DNA of 13,199 bases from Minisyncoccota bacterium (GTDB lineage: Bacteria > Patescibacteriota > Minisyncoccia > Moranbacterales > GCA-2747515): the NCBI GenBank assembly GCA_938044295.1, contig CALIRC010000034.1:1-13199 (forward strand), in the 5' to 3' direction. The notes under the pieces were generated by a model. That model made no database searches and was not told the DNA's origin. It was given only the letters and a program-made list of their open reading frames with translations. The translations under genes were made by a program, and so were the position numbers. Below are positions 4,928 through 11,947 of the stretch, one piece after another (positions within the stretch are counted from its first letter, which is position 1; each line of letters begins with the position of its first letter).

Positions 4928-7039
4928 CTAAGAAAGAAGAGCTCTAAAAGCATTCTCATCAATCACTTCCACACCAAGCGAACGAGCTTTCGCAAGTTTA
5001 TTTCCTGCTTTTTCACCTGCAAGCACATAGTCAGTTTTTTTACTAACACTCGCAGCAATTTTGCCACCACACATGCGAATCTTCTCTTTTACATCATCCC
5101 GTGAGAGCGAAGGCAACGTACCTGTCACCACAAAAGTCTTTCCTGCCAAAGTCTTATGTGACACATCTGTAACGTTTCGCTCAAATACAACCCCACCTCG
5201 CGTCATTTTTGCAAGCATTTTCTGATGATGCGCAGCACCAAACCAGTCACAAAGACTCTCAGCAACGCGCGATCCAATCCCGTCTATATCCATCCACGTA
5301 GCATGTGAGACTTTAGCCAAAACCTCTCCTAACTCTTGTGGTGTAGAAAAACGATCATCTCCAAACATACCCATACCAATCGCATCAGCGATGAGCACCC
5401 CAGTCTCTTCACCAGCATGTCGAATACCCAGAGCAAAAAGAAATTTTGCAATCGAACAATTTTTCGACTGCTCTATAGCGGCAATCAAATTCTGTGCTGA
5501 TTTTTCCTCAAAGCGCTCTAATCCTACAACCGCATCATACGTCAAATGAAACAAATCACCTGCATCAGAAATGAGTCCTTCCGTAAGGAGTTGATCAACG
5601 ATTCTATCACCTAGACCATCAATATTCATACCTTTCTTTGATACAAAATGTGACAAACGCTCACGCACAATTGCACCAATGTTTTTATTGACACAATAAT
5701 ATGCCGCGCTTTTCTCAGTGGAACCATCTTTACTGCGCGTAATCATTTCTTTACGTACGGCACCGCCACAAGCAGCTTCCGCCGCCTTGACCATGTTAAA
5801 CATCCTTTCATCACCACTGCGCATTTTCTCAAGGACCTCCAAAACTTCTGGAATAATATCACCTGCCTTTTGAATTACAACAGTATCACCAATCATCAGA
5901 CCAAGTCGTTCTATTTCCTCAGCATTGTGAAGCGTCGCACGTTGTACTGTCGAACCGTCAATAAGAACCGGTCGCAAATACGCTACAGGCGTCACAACAC
6001 CTGTACGACCTATTTGTACCTGAATATCTTCCACAACGGTCGTGGCACGTTCTGCTGGAAATTTATACGCTGTAGCACCGCGTGGTGATTTACCAGTGTA
6101 ACCAAGTATCGCAGATAGTGATAAATCATTCACCTTCACTACAAGTCCATCTATCCCATACACCTGATCACTACGATGCAACACCCATTGATCATAAAAC
6201 AGTTGCACATCATCTATTGTTTTACAAAGCGTAAAATTCTGATTCACTTTAAAACCACACTCTTGAAGAAGTGTTAAAATATCCATCTGCGTTTTTGGCG
6301 CAATTACCTCTGTATCATATACATCAATAGCATCAATAGCATAAACAAACGTCTCCAAATTACGAGACGCAGCAACACGCGCATCAAGCTGACGCACTGT
6401 ACCAGCAGCAACATTTCTCGCATTTGCATAAAGCACTTCACCTGCCTCTGCACGCTCCGCATTAATACGAGTAAGCTCCTCCTCTGGAAGCCACACTTCA
6501 CCCACTGCAACAAGGTCAATAGGCCAGGGTAATACAAGTGGCACACTCTGAATCGTACGGATATTATGTGTAACATCTTCACCAACCACGCCATCACCAC
6601 GCGTAGCAGCAGTCTGCAGCACTCCTTTTTGATAAGTAAGCACAACCTTCAATCCATCAATTTTTACTTCCGCACAAAGATCTAGCCGCGACAAATCTTC
6701 ACCCTTCTTTCCGAGGAAGCGCACAGCGCGATCATGCCAGGCAACAAGCTCTTCCAGTGAAAAAACATCACTCAGTGACCATTGCCGCGCAAGATGACGC
6801 GTTTTTTTAAAATTACGCAGCGGCACACCAGCAACACGCTGCGTAGGACTCGTAGAAGTCACAAGCACAGGAAAATCAGCCTCAAGTGCAGTGAGTTCCG
6901 CCATAAGAGACGAATACACTACATCATCTGCATCGGGAGCGCCTTCCACATGATATTGATGACGCAACCGATCGATTTCACTACAAAGTTTTTCACTGCG
7001 ACGACGCGCTTCGGGCAAACCAGATACTATTTTTTTCAT
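4928..7039 (-). CDS. ligA: NAD-dependent DNA ligase with degraded zinc finger
   Basis: From the ATG at 7039 the protein has 703 residues (a TTG three codons upstream is less likely). The domains are in normal order: Ia NAD-binding region (HQYHVEGAPDADDVVYSSL), adenylation domain with catalytic lysine K126 in EVKIDGLK, and YGIDGLVVKVND plus ATAYKFPAE in the nucleotidyltransferase core. The OB fold has GRTGVVTPVA, followed by a zinc-finger region, helix-hairpin-helix repeats (GMNIDGLG, DIDGIGSRVAESL) and a C-terminal BRCT domain (GKTFVVTGTL through IDENAF). The enzyme seals nicks in replication and repair using NAD. The zinc finger keeps only two of four cysteines (C424 in AACGG, C449 in YYCVN); the other two positions hold Glu and Ile. 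It seems to be a single-gene unit, ending in TAG directly at a copy of the repeat. Confidence 0.97.
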   Translation of the reverse strand: MKKIVSGLPEARRRSEKLCSEIDRLRHQYHVEGAPDADDVVYSSLMAELTALEADFPVLVTSTSPTQRVAGVPLRNFKKTRHLARQWSLSDVFSLEELVAWHDRAVRFLGKKGEDLSRLDLCAEVKIDGLKVVLTYQKGVLQTAATRGDGVVGEDVTHNIRTIQSVPLVLPWPIDLVAVGEVWLPEEELTRINAERAEAGEVLYANARNVAAGTVRQLDARVAASRNLETFVYAIDAIDVYDTEVIAPKTQMDILTLLQECGFKVNQNFTLCKTIDDVQLFYDQWVLHRSDQVYGIDGLVVKVNDLSLSAILGYTGKSPRGATAYKFPAERATTVVEDIQVQIGRTGVVTPVAYLRPVLIDGSTVQRATLHNAEEIERLGLMIGDTVVIQKAGDIIPEVLEVLEKMRSGDERMFNMVKAAEAACGGAVRKEMITRSKDGSTEKSAAYYCVNKNIGAIVRERLSHFVSKKGMNIDGLGDRIVDQLLTEGLISDAGDLFHLTYDAVVGLERFEEKSAQNLIAAIEQSKNCSIAKFLFALGIRHAGEETGVLIADAIGMGMFGDDRFSTPQELGEVLAKVSHATWMDIDGIGSRVAESLCDWFGAAHHQKMLAKMTRGGVVFERNVTDVSHKTLAGKTFVVTGTLPSLSRDDVKEKIRMCGGKIAASVSKKTDYVLAGEKAGNKLAKARSLGVEVIDENAFRALLS

Positions 7040-7047
7040 ATAGATCA

Positions 7048-7056
7048 ATCATACCA
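7048..7056 (-). promoter_or_regulatory. Candidate extended -10 promoter of ligA
   Basis: On the minus strand TGGTATGAT (7056-7048) matches TGnTATAAT in all but one base of the -10. Initiation would be near 7041, two or three bases before the ligA ATG at 7039-7037, so the mRNA would be leaderless or nearly so. No Shine-Dalgarno precedes the ATG, which fits. The -35 region is poor. Confidence 0.35.
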
Positions 7057-7083
7057 AATCCTCATCAAAAAGCCCAAAAAATG

Positions 7084-7127
7084 TATCTGATATCCTCAAA
7101 CACTAAACGGCTCTCAAAAATCAGATA
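7084..7127. repeat. 8-bp inverted repeat upstream of ligA
   Basis: TATCTGAT (7084-7091) and ATCAGATA (7120-7127) are perfect inverted arms separated by 28 bases, about 30 bp upstream of the candidate ligA promoter. It could be an operator or a weak hairpin. The rest of the interval from 7057 to 7195 shows nothing else that I can name. Confidence 0.3.
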
Positions 7128-7195
7128 ATATCACCGCAATCACACGAAAAAGCAAAAGATATCACAAATCTACACATACAATAATTCCATATGAG

Positions 7196-7318
7196 TAGGA
7201 CTTAGGCACTTGAGTGTAATTTTAGGCAAAATCAAGGCTTTTCATGAGCCATAGTCTACCTATGGTGAAGGAAAAACGGAGATTTTAACGACAAAGTACA
7301 CCAAGTGCGTAAGTCCTA
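7196..7318 (+). repeat. Full copy of the palindromic MITE-like element with 5-bp target duplication
   Basis: The copy is 123 bp long. The ends are TAGGACTTAGGCACTTG (7196-7212) and CAAGTGCGTAAGTCCTA (7302-7318), with one mismatch between the arms. A central hairpin CCATAG-TCTAC-CTATGG is perfect. It is flanked by a perfect direct repeat ATGAG (7191-7195 and 7319-7323), the clearest target-site duplication in the window. It lies 21 bp after the stop codon of the LamG pilin gene (7340), so the pilus transcript would run into it. Confidence 0.92.
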
Positions 7319-7339
7319 ATGAGAAAAAATGTAACGTCA

Positions 7340-8800
7340 CTAAGGTTGGCAACGGCTAGCATCTGCGGTAACCCACGACGTTTTAGCCAAATTACAAAGT
7401 TCAAGTACCTCTCTTTGTGTAAGTGCTCGTTCATAAATTCGCAAATCATCGAGCCATCCATCAAATCCTGTTTGCACACCATCTTGCGTTCCATAATCCG
7501 CAACTGTAAAAAGACTATCATCCGTACCTGTATACGTTCCACCAATCATAAATGGATACGCAGATGCATCAAAACTCATTTTCTGTGGACGCGACGATTC
7601 TGTACCAGATATAGCGGTCTGTTTCTTGCCATCAATATAAATCTCAGGAACTTTAACATCTTCCTTATCCCACATCGCAACCACATGATGCCAATCCCCA
7701 TCATCATATGGTACAGAAATACCCCCAACACCACCTGAATGACCCATTACCTGAAATGTAAGTGTATCAGTCCCCGAGAGAAAAAGTGCATACCCGCGAT
7801 GACCACTACCACTTGAGAGTGTACCATGTCGTACAATTGCACCCTGATCAGTATTATTCGCTTTGATCCAAACAGAAATCGCAAGAGCATCCTCCGTTTG
7901 CAAATAATTATCAGCATCATCGACATAATTCCCATTTGAAGGCACGTCATTCTGATTGTTAATCGCTAAAAAATGACTCGTACCATTGAACCGAAGTGAC
8001 TCCGTATGCGGTAATCCAGCAGCCGACGTCTCATCGACGATGCCCGCATCCCACTGCGCTGCGTGGTCCATCCACACGGTAGCAGGATCACCCACAGGAG
8101 GATCTACACTGGTGCTGAGTGATATTTTTGGGCATAGATCAAACTCCGTTGACGCTAGGTTGTTGTCAATCGGACATAGTGTAAGTGTGTGACCATGGCG
8201 AGATCCATCTTTTGCGACTGGAGATCCTGCTCCTGCTAATCCACCCGCCCATCGTATGCCTTCGGCATTGTCCTCAAAACTCCAATGCCCAATCATATTG
8301 CGTGTAATACTATCACTCACACGCAGTTGCAGCGCTCGCGCAGCACCAGCATGCTCACCAATAATCTTAAACTGTATAATATCACCCAACTGCGTCGTAC
8401 AGTCGGTTACTTCTGCTATAGAAACAGCTGCACTAGGATCTACATCCGTATACGGTACGATTTCAAACTCCCCTGTACCCGCACCCTGCAAAATAAGACG
8501 ACCAGCTTCACATTTATAAGCAGCAAGACGATTCGGCTCACCTCGTAGTGTTGGTTGGACAATGTCATCAAGTGTATCAAGTGGACTACTTTCACGATAA
8601 ATAGCCTGCAAAAATACCTCAACACCTTTGTCAGCATTTTGAAATGCTGCAGTCGACTTTCCAGAAAGACTTGTCGCACGGCGTTGAGAGAGCGTCGAAG
8701 CCGCCATACCCATAGCAGTCACAAGTATAAGTGTAAGAATAACAAGCGAAAAAACAAGAATCGATCCTTTCTGCATCATCCGTCGGTTTTTTTTGTGCAT
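7340..8800 (-). CDS. PilX-like minor pilin fused to a LamG-like domain (putative pilus-tip adhesin)
   Basis: From the ATG at 8800 the protein has 486 residues; AAGG lies nine bases upstream, whereas the ATG at 8809 would touch that site. The N-terminus is a prepilin-like leader with basic residues (HKKNRRMMQKG) cut before Ser13. A 22-residue hydrophobic helix (ILVFSLVILTLILVTAMGMA) without the usual Glu at +5 follows, as in PilX/GspK-type pilins. The middle region (about 50-260) is unrecognised. From about 265 to 475 there is a concanavalin/LamG-like jelly-roll with ISVWIKANN, GYALFLSG, DGDWHHVVAMWD, EIYIDGKK and the closing GWLDDLRIYERALTQREV. LamG-like domains bind glycans or proteins. It is last in the four-pilin operon, two or more bases after the PilW-like gene. 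The likely role is attachment at the pilus tip, by inference. Confidence 0.88.
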   Translation of the reverse strand: MHKKNRRMMQKGSILVFSLVILTLILVTAMGMAASTLSQRRATSLSGKSTAAFQNADKGVEVFLQAIYRESSPLDTLDDIVQPTLRGEPNRLAAYKCEAGRLILQGAGTGEFEIVPYTDVDPSAAVSIAEVTDCTTQLGDIIQFKIIGEHAGAARALQLRVSDSITRNMIGHWSFEDNAEGIRWAGGLAGAGSPVAKDGSRHGHTLTLCPIDNNLASTEFDLCPKISLSTSVDPPVGDPATVWMDHAAQWDAGIVDETSAAGLPHTESLRFNGTSHFLAINNQNDVPSNGNYVDDADNYLQTEDALAISVWIKANNTDQGAIVRHGTLSSGSGHRGYALFLSGTDTLTFQVMGHSGGVGGISVPYDDGDWHHVVAMWDKEDVKVPEIYIDGKKQTAISGTESSRPQKMSFDASAYPFMIGGTYTGTDDSLFTVADYGTQDGVQTGFDGWLDDLRIYERALTQREVLELCNLAKTSWVTADASRCQP

Positions 8801-8811
8801 AATGGTCATCC

Positions 8812-9441
8812 TTAAAATTTAAGTTCTGCAGGATAATCTCGTAGTGAAACAGAAGATTGAATCCATATTTTACGTGAAGTTGCAGGATTTGTATCCGAAA
8901 TCTCCAGACGCATCGTAATAAATCCAATCCGAAACTGATTTCCAATAGCAAGAGGGTCGTAATCACGCGTAGTCTCGAGTGTATGAAAACTACCCCGCAC
9001 AAAACCCGTAGTAAGTTCATAGTGTTCACCAGAAAAAGAAGGATCTGCTGGATTCATCCAGCTCGGACGACCACAAGACAATTTGTCAGATGGATCTGGT
9101 AAGCGCGATGTTACTGTAAGTGTGCCAAGCGTATTGTCAAATTGAAAACGAAAACACAGATCTTGCGAATAATCAAATACATGGATATCAGTTTCGGAAG
9201 GATTTGTTCCAAGCAATGGATCCCCAACGATCGTACTCGTACGCAAAGTCTTCGCGATAAAGTTAATTGCAAATTGTGCATTCTCAGTATTTCTCTGCTG
9301 TATGCGTAGATAAGAAAAGCTCTCAGATTGTCTCGCAAAAATGGTCACCACTGCAGTCATCACAATAAGAAAAATAAAAACCGCCACAAGCATTTCTACA
9401 AGTGAGAATCCTTTTTTAACTTTTGAATTTTTTCTTTTCAT
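8812..9441 (-). CDS. PilW-like minor type IV pilin
   Basis: This is a 209-residue protein from the ATG at 9441; a TTG at 9450 would add three residues. The leader MKRKNSKVKKG ends in Gly11, followed by FSLVE with the canonical Glu at +5 (E16), then a hydrophobic helix (MLVAVFIFLIVMTAVVTIFA). This is a class III signal for prepilin peptidase. Next comes QQRNTENAQFAINFIAKTLRTS, typical of PilW/PilJ-type minor pilins, and a beta-rich globular part that contains two cysteines (DLCFRF and LSCGRP). Minor pilins prime assembly and sit at the pilus tip. It lies 23 bp after the PilV-like gene and directly before the LamG pilin. Confidence 0.88.
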   Translation of the reverse strand: MKRKNSKVKKGFSLVEMLVAVFIFLIVMTAVVTIFARQSESFSYLRIQQRNTENAQFAINFIAKTLRTSTIVGDPLLGTNPSETDIHVFDYSQDLCFRFQFDNTLGTLTVTSRLPDPSDKLSCGRPSWMNPADPSFSGEHYELTTGFVRGSFHTLETTRDYDPLAIGNQFRIGFITMRLEISDTNPATSRKIWIQSSVSLRDYPAELKF

Positions 9442-9464
9442 AGAGAGCAAACAATAAAAAAAAA

Positions 9465-10097
9465 CTAACGAAGAATCCAGGACGTAAACGTTGTTGTATC
9501 AAAAACACAATTTGTTTTAAGGCTGCAATTTGCAGCATTGACAACACCAGAGGGGAGAGCTGTATTACCCCACGTAACCACACTAACAACATCGATGCTC
9601 TGCGGATCCAATGCATCATCAAAACTGCTAAAACGAATCTCACGACGAAAGTCTGTGAGATTTGCTGCACCATGCACAAAACGATCATCTGCATTAAGTC
9701 CTAATCGCTTATTTGAAGCAACACAATCAAATGGGCTAGTGCCGGGATTATAAATATAGTTATCCACAGTACTAAAATCAACGATACAAATACTACTTGG
9801 AGAAAAGTGTTCAAAAATATCATGCGTTCCTGGCGCATTATATGCCTGCGCAGCGTTGTTATCACGCACATTACGCACAAGCTCTACACCTTCCTGCACA
9901 AGCGCAGAGGCAATCAATGAATCACGCGAATCAACTGTTTCTGAAATACTACTATTAGTAAGCGAAAGAACAGTAACAAGACCAACGCTAAGTACAAAAA
10001 GCGACAAAACAACCTCCAAAATTGAAAATCCCTTCAAAAAAAGTTGCGACTCCTTTTGTTTATGTATATAAGCTAATTCTTGAGATGGTTCATTCAT
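9465..10097 (-). CDS. PilV-like minor type IV pilin
   Basis: The 210-residue protein has a 23-residue leader ending in LKG, then FSILE with Glu at +5 (G23/F24, E28) and the helix VVLSLFVLSVGLVTVLSLTNSSI. After the helix, ALVQEGVELVRNVRDNN is the characteristic start of the PilV (type IV pilus modification protein) globular part. The rest is beta-rich with cysteines in SICIV, FDCVA and the pair NCSLKTNC. It is processed by the prepilin peptidase encoded at 10864-11667. It lies 25 bp after the FimT-like gene and has no clear Shine-Dalgarno. Confidence 0.88.
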   Translation of the reverse strand: MNEPSQELAYIHKQKESQLFLKGFSILEVVLSLFVLSVGLVTVLSLTNSSISETVDSRDSLIASALVQEGVELVRNVRDNNAAQAYNAPGTHDIFEHFSPSSICIVDFSTVDNYIYNPGTSPFDCVASNKRLGLNADDRFVHGAANLTDFRREIRFSSFDDALDPQSIDVVSVVTWGNTALPSGVVNAANCSLKTNCVFDTTTFTSWILR

Positions 10098-10122
10098 AAT
10101 ATCTACTACACAAAAAGAAAAA

Positions 10123-10692
10123 TTACGTACAGGCAGCCACTGTAAAGCCTAGTGCCTCAATACGTCCCGAGCGATACAAACACACCTTATACTTATGCGC
10201 TGCATTTTTCTCAAAAATAAATTCCACAGATGGATCTGTAGAAACAGAAGCAAAACCAGCTGTTACATTACCAAACGGTACATCAAACGCCACTGTCCCT
10301 GGACCAGAAGTTCGCACCACACCACGCTCAAAGGTATGTGCAGAAATGTCTTTAACGGAACTAGTCTTGCCACCCCCGCAACCCTCCCCAGGGACAGCAG
10401 GGTCGTAAGCAGTTGTCTTTATGCTATAGCCACCAGCTGAGGTATGCAGCGCAAAACTGCACGGCCGAAACTGTCCAAATTGATCCCCTGTAAGAGCTTT
10501 ATTTTGGACCTCACGCATCGCTGAAACAAATTTCTCTGCCTCAGCCCGCACATAACGTTTATCACGATCATTAGTCATAATCACAAGCAAAAAAGCTGTT
10601 ACAATGCCTATAATTGCAATAACAACCATTAGCTCAACCAAAGTAAAAGCTTTGAGGTGCTGTGTATGTGTTTTTATTTTTTGTATTTTCAC
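10123..10692 (-). CDS. FimT/GspH-like type IV pilin
   Basis: No ATG precedes the pilin motif, so the start is a GTG (10692) or a TTG (10701); I chose the GTG, giving 189 residues. The leader is short and basic and ends LKA, so cleavage is after Ala rather than Gly, which pseudopilins tolerate. FTLVELMVVIAIIGIVTAFLL then gives the +5 Glu and the helix. EAEKFVSAMREVQNKALTG matches the GspH/FimT family, which starts pilus assembly. The globular part ends in VCLYRSGRIEA and a final ACT. It is the first pilin gene behind the promoter at 10725-10733. Confidence 0.87.
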   Translation of the reverse strand: MKIQKIKTHTQHLKAFTLVELMVVIAIIGIVTAFLLVIMTNDRDKRYVRAEAEKFVSAMREVQNKALTGDQFGQFRPCSFALHTSAGGYSIKTTAYDPAVPGEGCGGGKTSSVKDISAHTFERGVVRTSGPGTVAFDVPFGNVTAGFASVSTDPSVEFIFEKNAAHKYKVCLYRSGRIEALGFTVAACT

Positions 10693-10724
10693 GCTGTGCA
10701 AAAAGTAACGAATCTAATATGAAA

Positions 10725-10733
10725 ATTATACCA
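10725..10733 (-). promoter_or_regulatory. Extended -10 promoter of the pilin operon
   Basis: On the minus strand TGGTATAAT (10733-10725) is a perfect extended -10. The -35 region (TGCACT at 17 bp) is weak, as usual for such promoters. Initiation near 10718 gives a leader of about 25 nt to the GTG start at 10692. It lies in the 163-171 bp gap between the prepilin peptidase and the pilins, the only sizeable gap in the cluster. Confidence 0.6.
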
Positions 10734-10863
10734 CACAAATTAACAAAAGTGCATACAACATTGTCCTCAGCCAAAGATACACAGCCAACGAACAGATGTC
10801 TGAAGAAACGATACCATATAAAGATCTCAATAACACAAAGAGGGATTGTGTTTTTATAGCAAC

Positions 10864-11667
10864 TTACCAAAAAAGCCGCATTAAGTGTGGATGATAAGCC
10901 ATTACATAAAATGCTACAAAAAAGCCACTAACCAAAAAAGGTCCAAATGGAATCGCACTTTTCATACCTTTTGCGCCTGTAAGTGTAAGTAAAATCCCCA
11001 CAGTAGCACCTGACCATACAGCAAAAAGAATGGCAAAAAAAGTACCCAAAGGCCCCAAGAAAAAACCAATCACAAGAGCAATAAACGAATCTCCATAGCC
11101 CATCCAACGTTCATCTGAATAGTAACTCATCCCAAAAAAGAACAAAAAGGCAATAAGACCAGCCATACCATGAAGAAAAAAATGTGAAGAAAAAAGTACA
11201 AATGTATCTTCCAAAATGAAATCAAAAAACATGATCAACAAGAACGTAAAAAATACTCCCCACCAAATAGCTGCCATCGGAACTTCCATATACTTATAAT
11301 CATAAACAAAGATAAGAAGCATAACAGCAAACAAGAAGGAAGTAATGAGAGCGATACCAATAAGTATTCCACCAGAAAGATCATAAAGCACGCTAGTACA
11401 AAAATAGGCAAAAGAAAAACTCACCCCAGTAAGAAACTCAACAAGTGGATACTGAAGAGAAATACCTGCTTTGCACTGACGACAACGACCACGCAAAAGA
11501 ATGTAGCTCACAAGTGGGATATTATCTTGCCATCCAAGCGCATTCCGACACGATCGACAATGCGAAGATCCAGTCACAATACCACCCTCCCCACTACGAA
11601 AACGGTACACCACCACATTAAGAAAACTCCCAACAATGAGCCCAAAAATAAAAAAAAGGAAAGACAT
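10864..11667 (-). CDS. pilD: Prepilin peptidase (type IV leader peptidase)
   Basis: From the ATG at 11667 the protein has 267 residues (a TTG at 11703 would add 12). It starts with IFGLIVGSFLNVVVYR, the classic N-terminus of the enzyme. Next come the cytoplasmic zinc-binding cysteines C37, C40, C62 and C65 (CRSC and CRQC), used by the full-length methylating type. The two catalytic aspartates are D123 in YDYKYMEVP and D193 in the GxGD motif GYGD. About seven to eight hydrophobic membrane segments are visible. It cuts class III leaders of prepilins at the inner face of the membrane and usually N-methylates the new end. Its substrates follow directly downstream. C-terminal SAIPFGPFL is also conserved. 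A weak hairpin lies at 10832-10852 just after the stop. Confidence 0.95.
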   Translation of the reverse strand: MSFLFFIFGLIVGSFLNVVVYRFRSGEGGIVTGSSHCRSCRNALGWQDNIPLVSYILLRGRCRQCKAGISLQYPLVEFLTGVSFSFAYFCTSVLYDLSGGILIGIALITSFLFAVMLLIFVYDYKYMEVPMAAIWWGVFFTFLLIMFFDFILEDTFVLFSSHFFLHGMAGLIAFLFFFGMSYYSDERWMGYGDSFIALVIGFFLGPLGTFFAILFAVWSGATVGILLTLTGAKGMKSAIPFGPFLVSGFFVAFYVMAYHPHLMRLFW

Positions 11668-11708
11668 ATATACAAGTATAACCCCACTATACACAAAAAC
11701 CAAAAACG

Positions 11709-11738
11709 ATCCTATCAGAAATCTTTCAATGCATCCAA
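11709..11738 (-). promoter_or_regulatory. Candidate promoter of the prepilin peptidase gene
   Basis: On the minus strand TTGGAT (11738-11733) and TAGGAT (11714-11709) are 18 bp apart, with TGA before the -10 (extended form). Initiation near 11702 gives a leader of about 35 nt before the ATG at 11667. The rest of the gap to the repeat at 11786 shows no further signal. Confidence 0.35.
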
Positions 11739-11785
11739 AACTTTATCAAATCTCTTAAACAAATCCCATAAACACCCCACGAAAA

Positions 11786-11905
11786 GAGAACTTACTCTTA
11801 AGAGTAATTTTAGGCAAAATCGAGGCTTTTCACTCACCATTGTATACCTATGGTGAGTGAAAAACGTAGATTTTAAAGACGAAGTACACAAGTGCGTAAG
11901 TCCTA
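11786..11905 (+). repeat. Near-full copy of the palindromic element with perfect central hairpin
   Basis: The copy is 120 bp long. The right end CAAGTGCGTAAGTCCTA is intact, while the left end is worn (GAGAACTTACTCTTAAGAG). The centre is the best preserved: TTTTCACTCACCAT (11827-11840) pairs perfectly with ATGGTGAGTGAAAA (11850-11863) around a 9-nt loop. The flanks GAAAA and AAAAA agree in four of five, weak evidence in an A-rich setting. It lies 42 bp after the stop of the oxygenase gene (11948) and may end or protect that transcript. Confidence 0.85.
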
Positions 11906-11947
11906 AAAAAATTATGAAACTAAACAGTATGCTATTGTAGACAGCTA

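Noticed and set aside
7340..7360. GTGACGTTAC followed by six T residues after the LamG pilin stop as an intrinsic terminator
   Set aside because: The palindrome leaves a loop of two bases and a four-pair stem including a wobble; too weak to count.
10832..10855. Hairpin AACACAA/TTGTGTT just after the prepilin peptidase stop as its terminator
   Set aside because: The stem is weak in GC and on the minus strand is followed by ATTG, not a T tract; the T run is on the plus strand, where no gene ends.
133..11905. CRISPR array, because of several similar repeats
   Set aside because: The copies are kilobases apart, differ in length and sequence, and have target duplications; there are no regular spacers.
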